This document shows, piece by piece, positions 32,126 to 44,600 of a stretch of 64,000 bases of DNA. Where the stretch lies: contig CM037829.1 in assembly GCA_021234535.1 (NCBI GenBank), positions 32,673,976 through 32,737,975 on the forward strand, read 5' to 3'. Both the position numbers and the translations under genes were made by a program. The notes under the pieces are model-generated. The model made no database searches, was not told where the DNA came from, and saw only the letters and a program-made list of their open reading frames with translations. The stretch's first letter is position 1. Each line of letters starts with the position of its first letter. The DNA is from Stichopus chloronotus. Its lineage: Eukaryota; Echinodermata; Holothuroidea; Aspidochirotida; Stichopodidae.

Positions 32126-35080
32126 ATCTAGGCAGAAATAGATTTATATAATAGATTTAAAAGCCACAGCAAGGAGCTCAGTGGAACCACCTCTCGACCT
32201 GATTCCAAGGTATACGTTACCAATACTAGGCTGCAAAAATTAAGATTTGAAACTGGCTGGACAGTTGAAATATAGTTCTAAATTTAGTTGATTTCCTTCA
32301 ACGTGATTTCAGTCTGTGTGATATGGTACCACAATACTTAAAACATGATTAAATTGACAACAGAAAGAGACTGGTGGTATAGCAACAAGAAACTTAAAAG
32401 CGTTCCTACACCCACCATAGAAAAGAACCAATAAAAACGAGCACGATTTATATTTCAAGATTTTTCTTGAAATTAAAACTTGTGGCCTCTCTCATTTTGC
32501 TACTTCCGTACCTGTAAATCTTCGTAAAATACATGACTAAGACCTCACAGGTAAGTTATTAATCACTAAATTTGCTTCCACGATCGCTGCCAGAGGTATT
32601 TCAATCTCTCTAGGTTGATCGTCCAACGCCATAGAATTCTGCCCATATGCGGTATATATACTAAATATTACTCCTTAAATGTAGCTGCCTTTCACTCCCT
32701 TGCAGCCGCCTATACGATTGACAAATTCCTTTGTTTATTTTTCAATGATGTCTTTTACCGGCTTCCTTCCTTTCTACCATCGCGTGCGTGCGTATAGGTT
32801 GACCCTGACGTACTCGGTGAGTTTTGTTTTTCGTTGTCCATTGGGACAGTTTCACTTTTCCGTATGAAGTGATTAACTTCCTACCAGCAACCTGTAATAT
32901 TTGATCAAGTTTTTACTCACCTGAAGAACAACGACTGCAGAGCGTCACACAAAGTTTGCGTTGGACAGAAAGTGTACAAAGGTGTGATCTATGCAAATTC
33001 TCGTATCATATAGGTAAGTATATTCATGCTTCTATTTATATCTATCGTCGGTCAGTTTTTCTTCACCAATGTTTCCCTTTAGCATATTGCTGTAAAATTC
33101 CTCTTTCCTCTTATGCCCTCTAATAACTTGGGGCACAAATTTCTCTTACGCCCACTACACGATTGACAAGAGTACGTACTTTGTAAGGACCCTCTATGCC
33201 AGCATGTACATTTTACGATGTCATCTTGAAATTTTTAGAAACTGTTAGAGTTTCATTATCCCAATCGTGTTAAAGAGGTGATATATTTGATCTGATAGCA
33301 TTCACGATCATAGGAACTTGAACGGACGGGGGTAAGTCTTCCTTCACCTTATGAAAGTACATGCCTTCGTTTCATGTCCCATGTAGAGTACATTGATAGT
33401 TTCACGTCAAGTAGCACACCTCGAAATGTCAAATGGTCGCTAGGCAATTGTGATGATGATACAGTAACCGTAAAAGATAAGCGATTTTGGAGAATATATG
33501 GGTGAATATTTGACTAAAGCTAAACAGGGGCCAATTCTGTGACATTTTTGTATTCCTTATTACATTGGTCACTTTTTCTGTGTTAGTCTTTGTTTGTTTG
33601 TTTTTGTTTGTTTTTTTTTCGTTCACAATTTCACCCGACGAAACCAGTAATAAAAGCATTTCAAGAACTTTAACCTTCTGAAAGTTGAAGATAACATAAC
33701 GTGAGAGCATTCTGCATTCGGTTGCGGCTAACAACCAACACCAGAATCTCATGAACGTGACGTCGATTTGAAAAAAAAAAAAAAAAAAACTGTAAAGAAA
33801 CGAATGTTATGTACTCGGGATTGCAATTTCACGAAATAAGTCAGTGGTAATTATCCCAACCGGCTCATGCTCGAGCTTGTGTTGCATATACAGCTAAACT
33901 ACTAAAGTATTGCGTCGACGAGTCAGGTGTGTGCAATTTATTGAGGGAGCTCTTATTCATTCGATAGAAGTAGAACGGAAAGTATAAGTAATGCTTATAG
34001 GCCTACTTTAAGATCCACCAAATCAGGGACGATAGGCTGTTCAGTTGGCTCAAAAGTATGTCCTTCCTTTATTCAGGGTTCCTCGGGTTCATGTCATTCA
34101 CCAAGCAAACATGATTTAAGTCAACTCATCCTTAAACAAGTAACTGGCCCATAACAAACTTACGTAGGTTTGCACCACCGCCGCATTTCCTGCAGGTTGC
34201 GCAAACATTGAAAAAACTGTTTGATTGGAATAAAGGAAAGCATGTAATCCGCCCTCCGCCCCCCCCCCCCCCCTCCTTGACAAGGGATCGCATTCAAATG
34301 AGTTGAAGAGTCCGCTGACTAAAAAACGTCTCCATGGTCAAATCAGTACCGCCGACCTATTGGATGAGAAAACAAAAACAAAAAAAAATAAATAAATTGA
34401 AAAAACAATTTCACAGAGCCCTTAACGTTGGAGCCATTTTACAGGACAAGAGCTGCATAAAGCTAAATCTACAAAGTAAAATATAAGACTACGAAAGTAA
34501 TTTTTTTTTCATCATTTATTTTCCTTGCTAAACTGGGATTGCTTTTGATAATAAGCGGTTCTGGATAAGGCTACTACGTACATTGGGCATGTTTATGTAT
34601 CCTAAAGATAGGTTGGGACACAACAATGCGACCTTGAAACAAATTTCGTACGGGACAACGGGCTTATAGTATGGACCTATTCAAGGAGAATGGATAACTA
34701 CTTGTGATGCAGGCAATACTTGACAGGACAAACAAAGCACATAAGGTGAAGAAAAAAAAAGATAGACCCATGACCTGGAAATCATAATAGTTGGACTGAA
34801 CTATTTTTCATGAAATGGTTTCGTTATAATAATTGATCTTACTACAGGCAATGAAGACGCTAATTATATTCCCAAGGACAAAATGAAAAAAAGAACCAGT
34901 TTTTAAAGAATCATATTTAAAAGGAATACCCCATACTGACAAGTTAAGGACCGGGCATTTAAATGAAGGAGAGTGATTTTTCACTGTATAGGCACTTCAA
35001 ACCCCCAACCAGGCTTGTTCATAGTCCAAGACATGTTTGAATAAAAGACTTCTCTGGTCAAGAAAGGTTACCAGTTGTCT
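32126..35080. other. Intergenic, nothing recognised
   Basis: AT-rich DNA without a supported gene. Contains a poly-C run at 34259-34272 and an A-run near 33771. Confidence 0.5.
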
Positions 35081-35082
35081 TA

Positions 35083-35150
35083 AAATTACATGTAACACCT
35101 TCAAAAAATTACATGTAACACCTTCCAAAAATGGCATGTAACACCTTCAC
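35083..35150 (+). repeat. Short tandem repeat, three units
   Basis: Three consecutive units of about 22-25 bases built on TTACATGTAACACCTTC (third unit GGCATGTAACACCTTC). ACATGT is a palindrome in the first two units. Confidence 0.75.
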
Positions 35151-35869
35151 ATTACTTCAAGAATTCTTACATTTTTTTCGATGAAATTGAAGGTTTCAAG
35201 TAACCGTGAAATTTGATACCAGTGGAAACTTAAGCTTCTGTTTGTTGCAGATTTACCTTTTAAAATTGTAAAGATTAAGGTCACATCTCTAAAAAGTTTT
35301 ATCCTTGATTATCTTTAAAGACATTCAAGGTTATAAAAAAAAGTACAACAGGTATTCAAGTAGCGGTATCTGTGTGGCATCACAGAAGTCCCATAATGCA
35401 ATGTGTTATTTCGAAATAATTGTTTCTTTAAAATCCATAAGTTCCAAACGAAACATGCTACATTGAGATATTTTTCTCATCAATGAAGAGCAAACGAATT
35501 ACCTCCTTTTTATTAAATGTCAGTCTGTTTTAGTAATCCGATCGCTTTAATACACTTTCCTACTTGTCAAACATAGAAACTCATTCAGTTTTGTTTGTAA
35601 AACCTGGTTTGACAACAGAAAAAGGATATAAGAAGGAGATCTCAGTTGAAACTGAAATAAGGCTGAAATCAGGACACACACAAAATATTTCTGTCAAATG
35701 AGAGAACTGTTTGCTAAATTTTGGGATTGAGTCAGTTGTTACTTGTTACAAAGGTTTCTATGAATACCGTACCATGCAGGTTATAGCTTTTATTCCATGA
35801 AATTCGTGGTTATTGATTTCATTTCATGAATGGTATGTGGTCATGTCTCAGTTGTATATATATATGAAT

Positions 35870-36190
35870 TCAATGATTAGGCTTGTGGCTCAAATCTAGA
35901 AATGTCACAGCTCACTTCTTTCGCAATGTCATGGTTATGAGTCAAGTATATACAGGAATTCCATGGTTATGACTCAATTATGTAAAAATCGCCCGGCCAT
36001 GATGGTCACGGCTCACTACTAGGAATGGCACAATTATGACTCAATTATAGGAAAGGTGTGTATGATTATGTCCTATTTCTCAGAATGCTATATGGTTATG
36101 ACTCTGCAGTTACAGGAATGATGGGCAGTATGGTTCAGTTATAGGTTTACCATGATGAGTGTGGCTCACTCTTAAGAATGCATTGCTATG
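35870..36190 (+). repeat. Degenerate tandem repeat built on ATGGTTATGACTCAATTAT
   Basis: At least seven imperfect units of about 40-55 bases with words GGAATG, ATGGTTATGACTCA, GTGGCTCACT and TATAGGAA. Confidence 0.65.
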
Positions 36191-36559
36191 TACCCATTTA
36201 GGGAGACTATAAATTCATCGTACAGTAAAATTTCCATCGTACTGCATATATATGGCAGTCCAGAAACGACGACTTTGCATAAGTTAGGCAAATGAGCGAT
36301 CCCGTTCAGTTTTTTTGAACTCGTATTTCAGTTTTTTTTTTTTTTTTTGAGTGACGTTTTAGATTTACAAAAAAATGTCATTTTTTCACTCCCAGTGTCA
36401 AGTTTAGAAAACTACGACGTTGTTCAAACGATTTACGGGTACACACCACCAATGCCAGCATATAAGAGCGAGGAAGAAAGTTAATACGTAAAGCTGGGAT
36501 TCTAGGTGTACTTACAATCGCCTGGTCATCTACCTTTAGTCTTCGTCGGTGTTTCAGAG

Positions 36560-36850
36560 AAGAAGAAAAAGAGGAAAAAATCACCTGCCATAAAACCTGA
36601 AAGAGTACGATGCACTCTTCTTCCTGACATTTGAATATGAAAATTGTTGCGACACTTTTTGTGGCCTTACAAAAGTCAGACCAACCAAAAAAGCGTAGTA
36701 GTCAATCCCTGTGACTTGAATCAAATAGACCAATGAGTATATGGATGTGAATATTCATGAAAGCAAAAATGGGGCTACAATAATGTTTCTTTTTTGTAGT
36801 GGCTATGGCATATTTAGCATTCACTGATAAATTTTCAACTCATATTTCAG
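36560..36850 (+). repeat. Dispersed repeat, copy 2 of 2
   Basis: Partner of 14470-14690. Its right part (CACTGATAAATTTTCAACTC) also resembles 15735-15770, so the original unit is probably larger and the intron 14 copy may be split by the tandem array. Confidence 0.55.
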
Positions 36851-37177
36851 CTTTAACTGCCTGTGAAATTGTTTGAGAAGTAAAGGCGAACGGTGCTCTA
36901 TGTTTGGCATTGAAACCATACATGTGCAGTATTTTTACTTCAGCAAATGATCATGTGTAATAATTATAGGCAGTTTAAGACTAGACAGTTTAGGAATGTG
37001 TGTTGCGTATATTTAATGTTTGCCATTTACAACTTCACATCAGCATAAATATTGCACCTGCATGGCCATGACGTTTGCTGTGTTGTCTGCGGCGTGAATT
37101 GTAAATCGCCAGCAATAACTCGTATTGATACTCGTAAGAATCAACTTGTCAACTAATCAATTAATCAAATTGATACT

Positions 37178-37179
<2 letters not shown>

Positions 37180-37256
<77 letters not shown>

Positions 37257-37304
37257 GTATATGTACATATATATACATATATATACATATATATATATAC
37301 ATAC

Positions 37305-37336
<32 letters not shown>

Positions 37337-37337
37337 T
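37180..37337. repeat. (TA)n microsatellite with interruptions
   Basis: About 70 bases of pure TA, then mixed TATG/TACA units. The plus-strand Tyr-Ile repeat ORF here is an artefact of the repeat. Confidence 0.97.
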
Positions 37338-38521
37338 ATAGTGTACTAAAAAGTTTGCATTTTATCCAAGACAGGAAACTTTGTCTTTTGGTTCATTCGG
37401 ATAACCACTGTTCAACATCTCAACAAGATACAATACTTCCTATAAATAGGAATTGAGACCCAGCTATACAAGCCAATACGGTTGCTATGCTGTTTGGAAG
37501 CGTAAGGCATTTCAAAGAGGAAAGATTTCTGGATAATAAGTCGACGGGGTCAAACAGACAATTAAAAGGCTTTTGAATTGACCAATTGATATTTAAAAAA
37601 TTGGATATTGACGTCAAGTAGAGGTGGAATGAAAAAAAGAAGAAGTAATATCTGCCCTATTAAAAACTAGCATGTTCCTTCCGTTTCTAATAAATATGGG
37701 AACGGTGACCTTTTCGATCGGGTAGAAAAGACTGTAACTTCAAGGAAAGACATTACAGCCACTAGTTCATGCTGTGACGCAGTGAACACTCTGAATGAAC
37801 ATTTTTCAATTTCATCCTTTCATCTATAGCTTATTTACTTCTTCGTTCATTTTGCACTTTGTTTCTTCATTCAGCATTCATTCGATGACTAATAAGTTCA
37901 TTCATTCTGTATGTTTTAAAGAAACGCAAGTGTGTATAGGTCGAGGTATTAGCAAGTAATTTGACAATTACCATTGTCAAGTATGAGTACGAGAGCAATG
38001 ACATCCTTCAATTAAGGCACTGAGGGTCTCTAAACTGGGCTGTGGTCACCTTTAAAAGGTTTAACAGCTGAAGTAAAAAGTGCAAATATATATGGTCCGG
38101 TGCTTGACACCGAATAGGTGATTTAACGTTTTTTTGTAAAATCAGTATTCCACACTGTGCAGTTGTTAAGGACGGTTCAAGTTAATTTATTTTGTGTCCG
38201 GTAAAATTACATTCGTAAAATTTATATTATAATAATATCTATTAAAATAACGCATATTATAGTGTGACTGAAATTCAGTTTGGGGCATTCAAAATTTGGG
38301 AAGAATTTGTGAAAATAATCAACAGTTCCATGCCAGTTAGATTAGGAACAAATCTAGTTTCCCTTAAAGATCCCATGCATGCTTTCTTCAAGGCTTTCCA
38401 GATGTAGAGTGAGATGAAGATTACTAAAGAGAAAACAAGGTTACTAAAATTTCTACTTCTGATTATAAAGAATGCGTCCTATACCTAACTGTTTTACTAT
38501 CTGTTTCCTTATCATTTCTAG

Positions 38522-38780
38522 AATGGGCTATCGCACAACGAGAATGCTACTGGTTACCCTGTTTGGTGCCATCCTATCGGCAAGCAGCCAGGATACCGAT
38601 GGCCAACCGCTGGTGTCCCACGCTTCGATGTTTAATATCACGCCTTACGAGGGCGACATGCAACCTCTCGGTATTCGCGTCGGAGAATCGTTGCTCCCGT
38701 CCGATATAGATGACACGTTGAACAGACATAACAACCTCAGAGAGAATGCGAACCCTCAGAGCTCAGATATGGAATACATG
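38522..38780 (+). CDS. CAP gene coding exon 1 (signal peptide, start of CAP)
   Basis: Residues 1-86. Hydrophobic signal, short acidic linker, then [20 protein letters not shown], the first helix of CAP domains. Donor GTGGGT. The base 38522 is 5' UTR after a likely acceptor. Confidence 0.85.
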
Positions 38781-41573
38781 GTGGGTAACTATATCACAGA
38801 AATAGAGAAAGAATATGGAGAATGGGTGAATTGTAGATAATCTAACTAAAAAGAACAACAAATGCCAACTACATTTCTGGTTATAGTTTAGGAAGACAAG
38901 AATAGCTTCAAACTTTCTGAAACGTGAAAGTAAAGCGTTTTAGATCCACCACTGTGACGATTAACTATCCATTGTGGCATCCTTCGTCAAAACAGACTTG
39001 GAATTTAGACATTTCTTTGTTTCTGGCAACGGTTCTTTTGCCCGCCTCCAGCAAAAGTTGATGTCTTATACGCTGGTCATGTGACATGACGTCACACATT
39101 CAGCTGTTGATGTGCCTCGAAAAATAGCGGGCATGCATGGCGCGTCATGTATAGGCCTATGAAAATATTAAATCAACGTAAGTCGAAATGTAACGTTGGT
39201 CACGGAACCACGGTGTGGTACATATGTAGCAAGGTAGGTTGTTTCACTAGCTCGTTATTTGAATAATTCGGACAGTAACAATTACTTCACAATTTCAACT
39301 GAATTTCGAAGTTGACCAAAGGCTGTAGGCCTAGGTATATATAAAAGCAATCATTTTTAAATGAAAATATTGCGTTTAGGTGCATCAACGTTAACATGAA
39401 ATGCACTGGGAAATAGCCCTAATCATCAAACCATGCAGTCTCAGCGATAAACCCCAAGCAATTCTTTCCTCAAAAAAAGAAAAAAAGAAAAAAAATACAT
39501 AAGAAGCTTAGTGCAAAAGAGACATCATTTGAGTTTTGGAAAGTTTTTGGGTGAACAAATTGTTTTATAGCAACAAACAACCGAATTTCTATATCGAGAA
39601 ACTTTCCTTAAAAATGTCTCGTCCAAAAATGTTGGTTTTAGAAATACCAAAATTTTCTGTAAAGCAAACACAATATTTCCTTTTGAAATGTATTTTGTTT
39701 TTCGACTGAAGTTCACAGGCAGGTTTCCTTATCTCCATTCACATGTTTAATTTGATTTTTTCGAGGGTCCACTTATGCGGTCAACCAGTCGTTGGATTCA
39801 CTGCGATGTGTTTCGTCCCAAGTTACTCGCATGCAGTTTTCACTATATGTTTTTTTTTTTTACGTATCTTGTAGTCGTGGGACAACGAACTGGCTTACAT
39901 GGCGCAAGTCTGGGCACAGGGTTGTCGATTTCAACACGGCAACCCACCTAACGTATCCCCGTACACCCAGATAGGCCAAAATATATGGGCGCACACCGGC
40001 GACCGAGATAACCCACTGTCACCAGTGGGGGCCACGCAGGATTGGTATGATGAAGTTTACGACTACGATTACCACAGCAACGAGTGCCAACCTGGCAAAG
40101 TCTGTGGCCACTACACACAGGTGAGTTATTGGAGACTACGTGATGCAGGGGACTGGGTATAGGAGATTTAAATATGTTTGATTATGTGTTAGAGTTGAAG
40201 TGCTTGAGCGTGAATCTGGGAAATCTGTAACTTGAAAGGAGTTTTTTTTTCTGTTGAAGCAAAAAACTCTGTTGTACTACCAATATAAATAACACGCGTA
40301 AAGACCATTGTCTATGGTCCCAGCATGGAGTTGCTATTCGACACCTATGTTCCCAGCTGTCGTTGAACCCTCCCTACACATTTCGTGTTCCTAACGGTTC
40401 TCCCATTGGACGTTGACTTTCTCATATATGCTTCTCCAGTTTGCATGCACGTCCATCTTTCGATTTTGTTTTTCAGGTGGTATGGGCCAAAACCAATAAA
40501 GTAGGATGTGGAAGAGTGTTCTGCCCTTCTATCACTTATCTCAGAAATGCCTGGTACGTGGTCTGCAACTATGCACCAGCGTAAGTATCAATAACGAATA
40601 GAGGTCGTATCAGGTGTAAAAGTTTAACAGCAACAATGTAAAGTACACTATCACCGAAAGATTAGATGGTTTGTAAAATTGGAATTGACAATTATACCCG
40701 CGTCGCGATCTATAGCCGTCATATTTTGTACTTAATTAATTCCATAGTGTATTACATCAGAATATCCTCTACACGATTATGTATGATCGTGTTTCATATA
40801 TTGAATTTCATATTTGTCAATGTTGCTGGTTGGCCTATAGTTGCCTTTTTTTAAGTTTCGCCATGGTGTACTCGACGTGAACAGTTTTATTAAGATGACT
40901 TCACACGTAAACTTCTGAGTTTAACTGGAATATTTAGATGCAGTAACCAAATATCTACTGATAACATGAATGAACTTAAAGATCAAATGGAGACTCTATC
41001 TCCTGCACGTGTAAATTTCGTCTCAAGTCTCAAGTTACTTTGTCACTTGGAGTGTCCCGTAAGATTTTACTCTAAAATGGCATGAAACGTAAGTTCTGAA
41101 ACGAGTTCGCTAATCGTGGTACTAGTAAGAAATGCCCCTCACTCACATCTTTCTTCCGCAATCCTACCTTATCAGAAACAAGTCATAACAAAGTACGCCA
41201 CATGTGCGACATTATTTCTTAGCGGTGCATAGTCTTAATTCTTATACTGTTTGTAACCCAACCACGAAATACCGGTATATGACACAAGTATGAGTTCAAT
41301 TGCATGTAATTACCATGGAGTTAAAAGTGGTGTGACATGAAAATTACGTTAATCCTGTTTTTCACCTGCCTCATGGATATACATTGGCTAAGTATGCAAA
41401 TTTGTGACGTCATGAGAGGGATGACATATGTCTCATGTTTTTCTTTGTTTACTTAACCTCGAAGAATTTTGGGAAGCATGTAATTTCTTCTTTATAAATA
41501 TTGGTATGACTTACCAAAATTTAAGCGAAATTGTAAGTAATTGAGAGATGATTTGTATTTCTTTTGTTAGGCC

Positions 41574-41606
<33 letters not shown>

Positions 41607-41612
41607 TCACAT

Positions 41613-41645
<33 letters not shown>

Positions 41646-44600
41646 CATATAGGCCTAACAAAAGAAATGTTGACATATTTATAATTGAGATTCCACCAAA
41701 CTTTGAAAAGCCATATTTCAAAAGTTGTATAATGGATATAAACGCAATTCCAACGGATTTTCATTTAGGGTTTCGTTTTGCAACTTTTGAATGAAGTCTT
41801 CTCTTTTCTGTAGAGGCGTGTAACACCACCTTTAAGCATGACTATTCGCCCTTTTTATTTCCAGAGGTAACTATCAGGGCCAGAAACCATACAGTTTGGG
41901 TTCTCCCTGCACACAGTGTGATTCTGGTATTGGAGAATGCTACAATGGTCTTTGCCGTAAGTAGATTGTACGTGAAATGTGTAACGGCTAACATTACAGA
42001 TGATACGTAAGGAAGGTATTGGTTGCGCTTAGGATTCTGTTTAAAGAAGAGACAGGAAGTCTAGCTACTTACACAGTCTCATGTAGCCTACAGACTCTGG
42101 CAATATCCTGGACCATGTAAGGAGAGCTCTGCCTGTGGGTCCTTTGTCAGAAAATTTGAATCATACAAAGTGATAACAAAATAAAACAAAGCTTTGAAGA
42201 CAAAACATTAGCACATTTGTCACATTGTTATTACGGTCCATGGAGCCATACCCATTTTGAGATAATTCTGAAATTGCAGAGTAATATTCGTATCTGGAAA
42301 AGTGAACATCATAACGGGAAAGCTAGTGCATTTTTTCTACGTACAGATTGGATCGAAGCTGTTCTAAGTTTCGCATAGTCGGCCCCAATGAAATAAACAC
42401 AGCGAGTTACCGATCAGACATGAAGGCATTCCCAGGATAAGCTTTTAAGTGAAACATATTTTAAGTCAAACCGGTATGTTGTTATTATATAGCGCCAGCA
42501 GTTACTATATTTGATCAGTAAATTAAGTTCTGACAACACCTCACTGAAACTCTATGGAAACAGACTGAATGCTGGCTTACGAAGTATAGCCACAAATTTT
42601 CAACTGTTACGAATATTTAAAGTACTTCTTCTAGTGTTGTTGTTTTTTCTGGAGTCTCTTACTATGAATTTCCTACATGATTGCATGATTCGTTCAGATT
42701 ATACAGTGAATAAAGCAAATCTGCTTTTCCCTGGGGCAAACCCTGTTGCAACCTCATCTTTGTATCGAACGCCACGCTACAGTAACAATCATTTTTCTAG
42801 CAACCCTGAGCTGTTTCGTGGTCCTTCGAACATTTCTGATATTATATATGTCTTTTTGGATTGCCTATTGAAGAGTCAGACTTGACGCACTTGACCAATA
42901 CTGATCCCGACCATTACAACGATATATATATATATTTTGTTTTTGTTTCACTAACAGGTCTGTGTTCGGACCACAACGAACGATGTGGTACGTATTACAA
43001 CTAGCCTAAATACATGATACACATTGCGATTTGACACACCTTCACTTCGCTGATTTGCTTCTTTCTGTGCAGGCGTCACAATTTTAAGATATCCTTTCTG
43101 TAGAAGATATATTTCTTAATGCAAAATCGGCTTGACAGTTGCGTAAAGTTTGCAACTTTATTTGCGACAAGTATCAACACATATCTAACGTAGAATTTGG
43201 TAAGGTCATAATCATATCAGGAGGTCACAGGGTCACTAAGACCGTATCGACAACAGTAGCATGTTACTGAAAGTTAAAGAAGATGAAACCATCCAATGTG
43301 AAAACAGTCACGGATATACTTGAGACGAAAATGGAAGTGCCACTGGGCACATGGATTTTGCAAGGGATCTTATTTTCTAGCACATTGTAAATTTATTAGA
43401 AACACAGCAGCGCGAAGCAAGGATTGGGACATAGGTTCTTAATTTCTATATTGGCCTATATACAGGCAAATACGTAGGCCCTATTCATGCCCGTAGCTAG
43501 GGGCTCGGATCGTTCGAACGACCCACCCCAACTTGAGGGAGGTCCATTTTCCAGCCCTGTGTTTGAATTGTCAGCTATGAAATATTTTTTTTTATCTTGA
43601 CATATTGAGGCCGAATTCCCGTTCACTTTTAGCAGGAAGATAAAACTTTTCCACTTATGTCATAAAATGTATACAGGCCCAAACTGACCACAATATCTCA
43701 TTACCACATACATACATTATGTGGGGTGATGAGATAATGAAAAACGCACATGCATGATTATGTCATTGCGGCCGTGGCTATCATACAAAGCTCGGGACAC
43801 ACTGCCACGTCAACCTGTGACACGACGGCGACCACCCACCGCGTCTGCTGTGGTCGTGGCGGTGTGACCGATTCCACGACTAGAGTTCAGTTGTGTCGTA
43901 AGCCGTCGCCGGGCCCGATTAAATATGTTCAATTGTAGTCGGGTGCAGTGGGTGCATTTTAAGCCCTGTTCAAATCGCCACGACTACCAAAGAGTGCCTA
44001 CTCATTCGCGTAGCCAAGACGGGGGCGAAAAAGAAGACCGCCCCCCTGGCCATATTGTGGTATTTTTTTTAAATAAGAACTTACGCCAGAAATACCCAGG
44101 AGCATAGGCATAGTCAGGGAAAGGAGGGCGAATAGGGCGACCCTGCTTGATCTCATTTTCGCTTTTTCCCGCGATATCGTTAAATAGTAATTCCCTCAAT
44201 TTATGCGGCAGACCTAACAAGGTAGGCGTGGAATGCAGGGTTGGGAGCATATATGTATGCATGTAAAACACCCAGGAAGGGCCGTTCTCTACTGTCTGAG
44301 TGGTTTGTAAAGCCAAACGTTTCTTTGAATGCTCATCTCTAATTGTTTTCTCAGTGATTGAGAAATTGTAGACATGAGACCTATATTTCAAGGCTAGGTT
44401 TATGCAAAATGAAAACACTTGGGAAGGGCTATTTCCGGCCATCTGGAGGTTTGCAAAACTCAAAATTTTCTTGGACCCTCGGCGCCAACCAGTGGTGGCG
44501 CTCCGCTTAGATAGTCTTCACGAGTTCGCACCCACCCCCTTGACATATTCCTGGCTATGCCCCTGTGTCTACTATTTATGTAGATTGTAAACGACAGAAG

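Noticed and set aside
37125..37349. Tyr-Ile repeat ORF
   Set aside because: Translation of (TA)n repeat.
44002..44463. 153-codon minus-strand ORF
   Set aside because: Lies in degraded repeat sequence inside a CAP gene intron; no recognisable domain.
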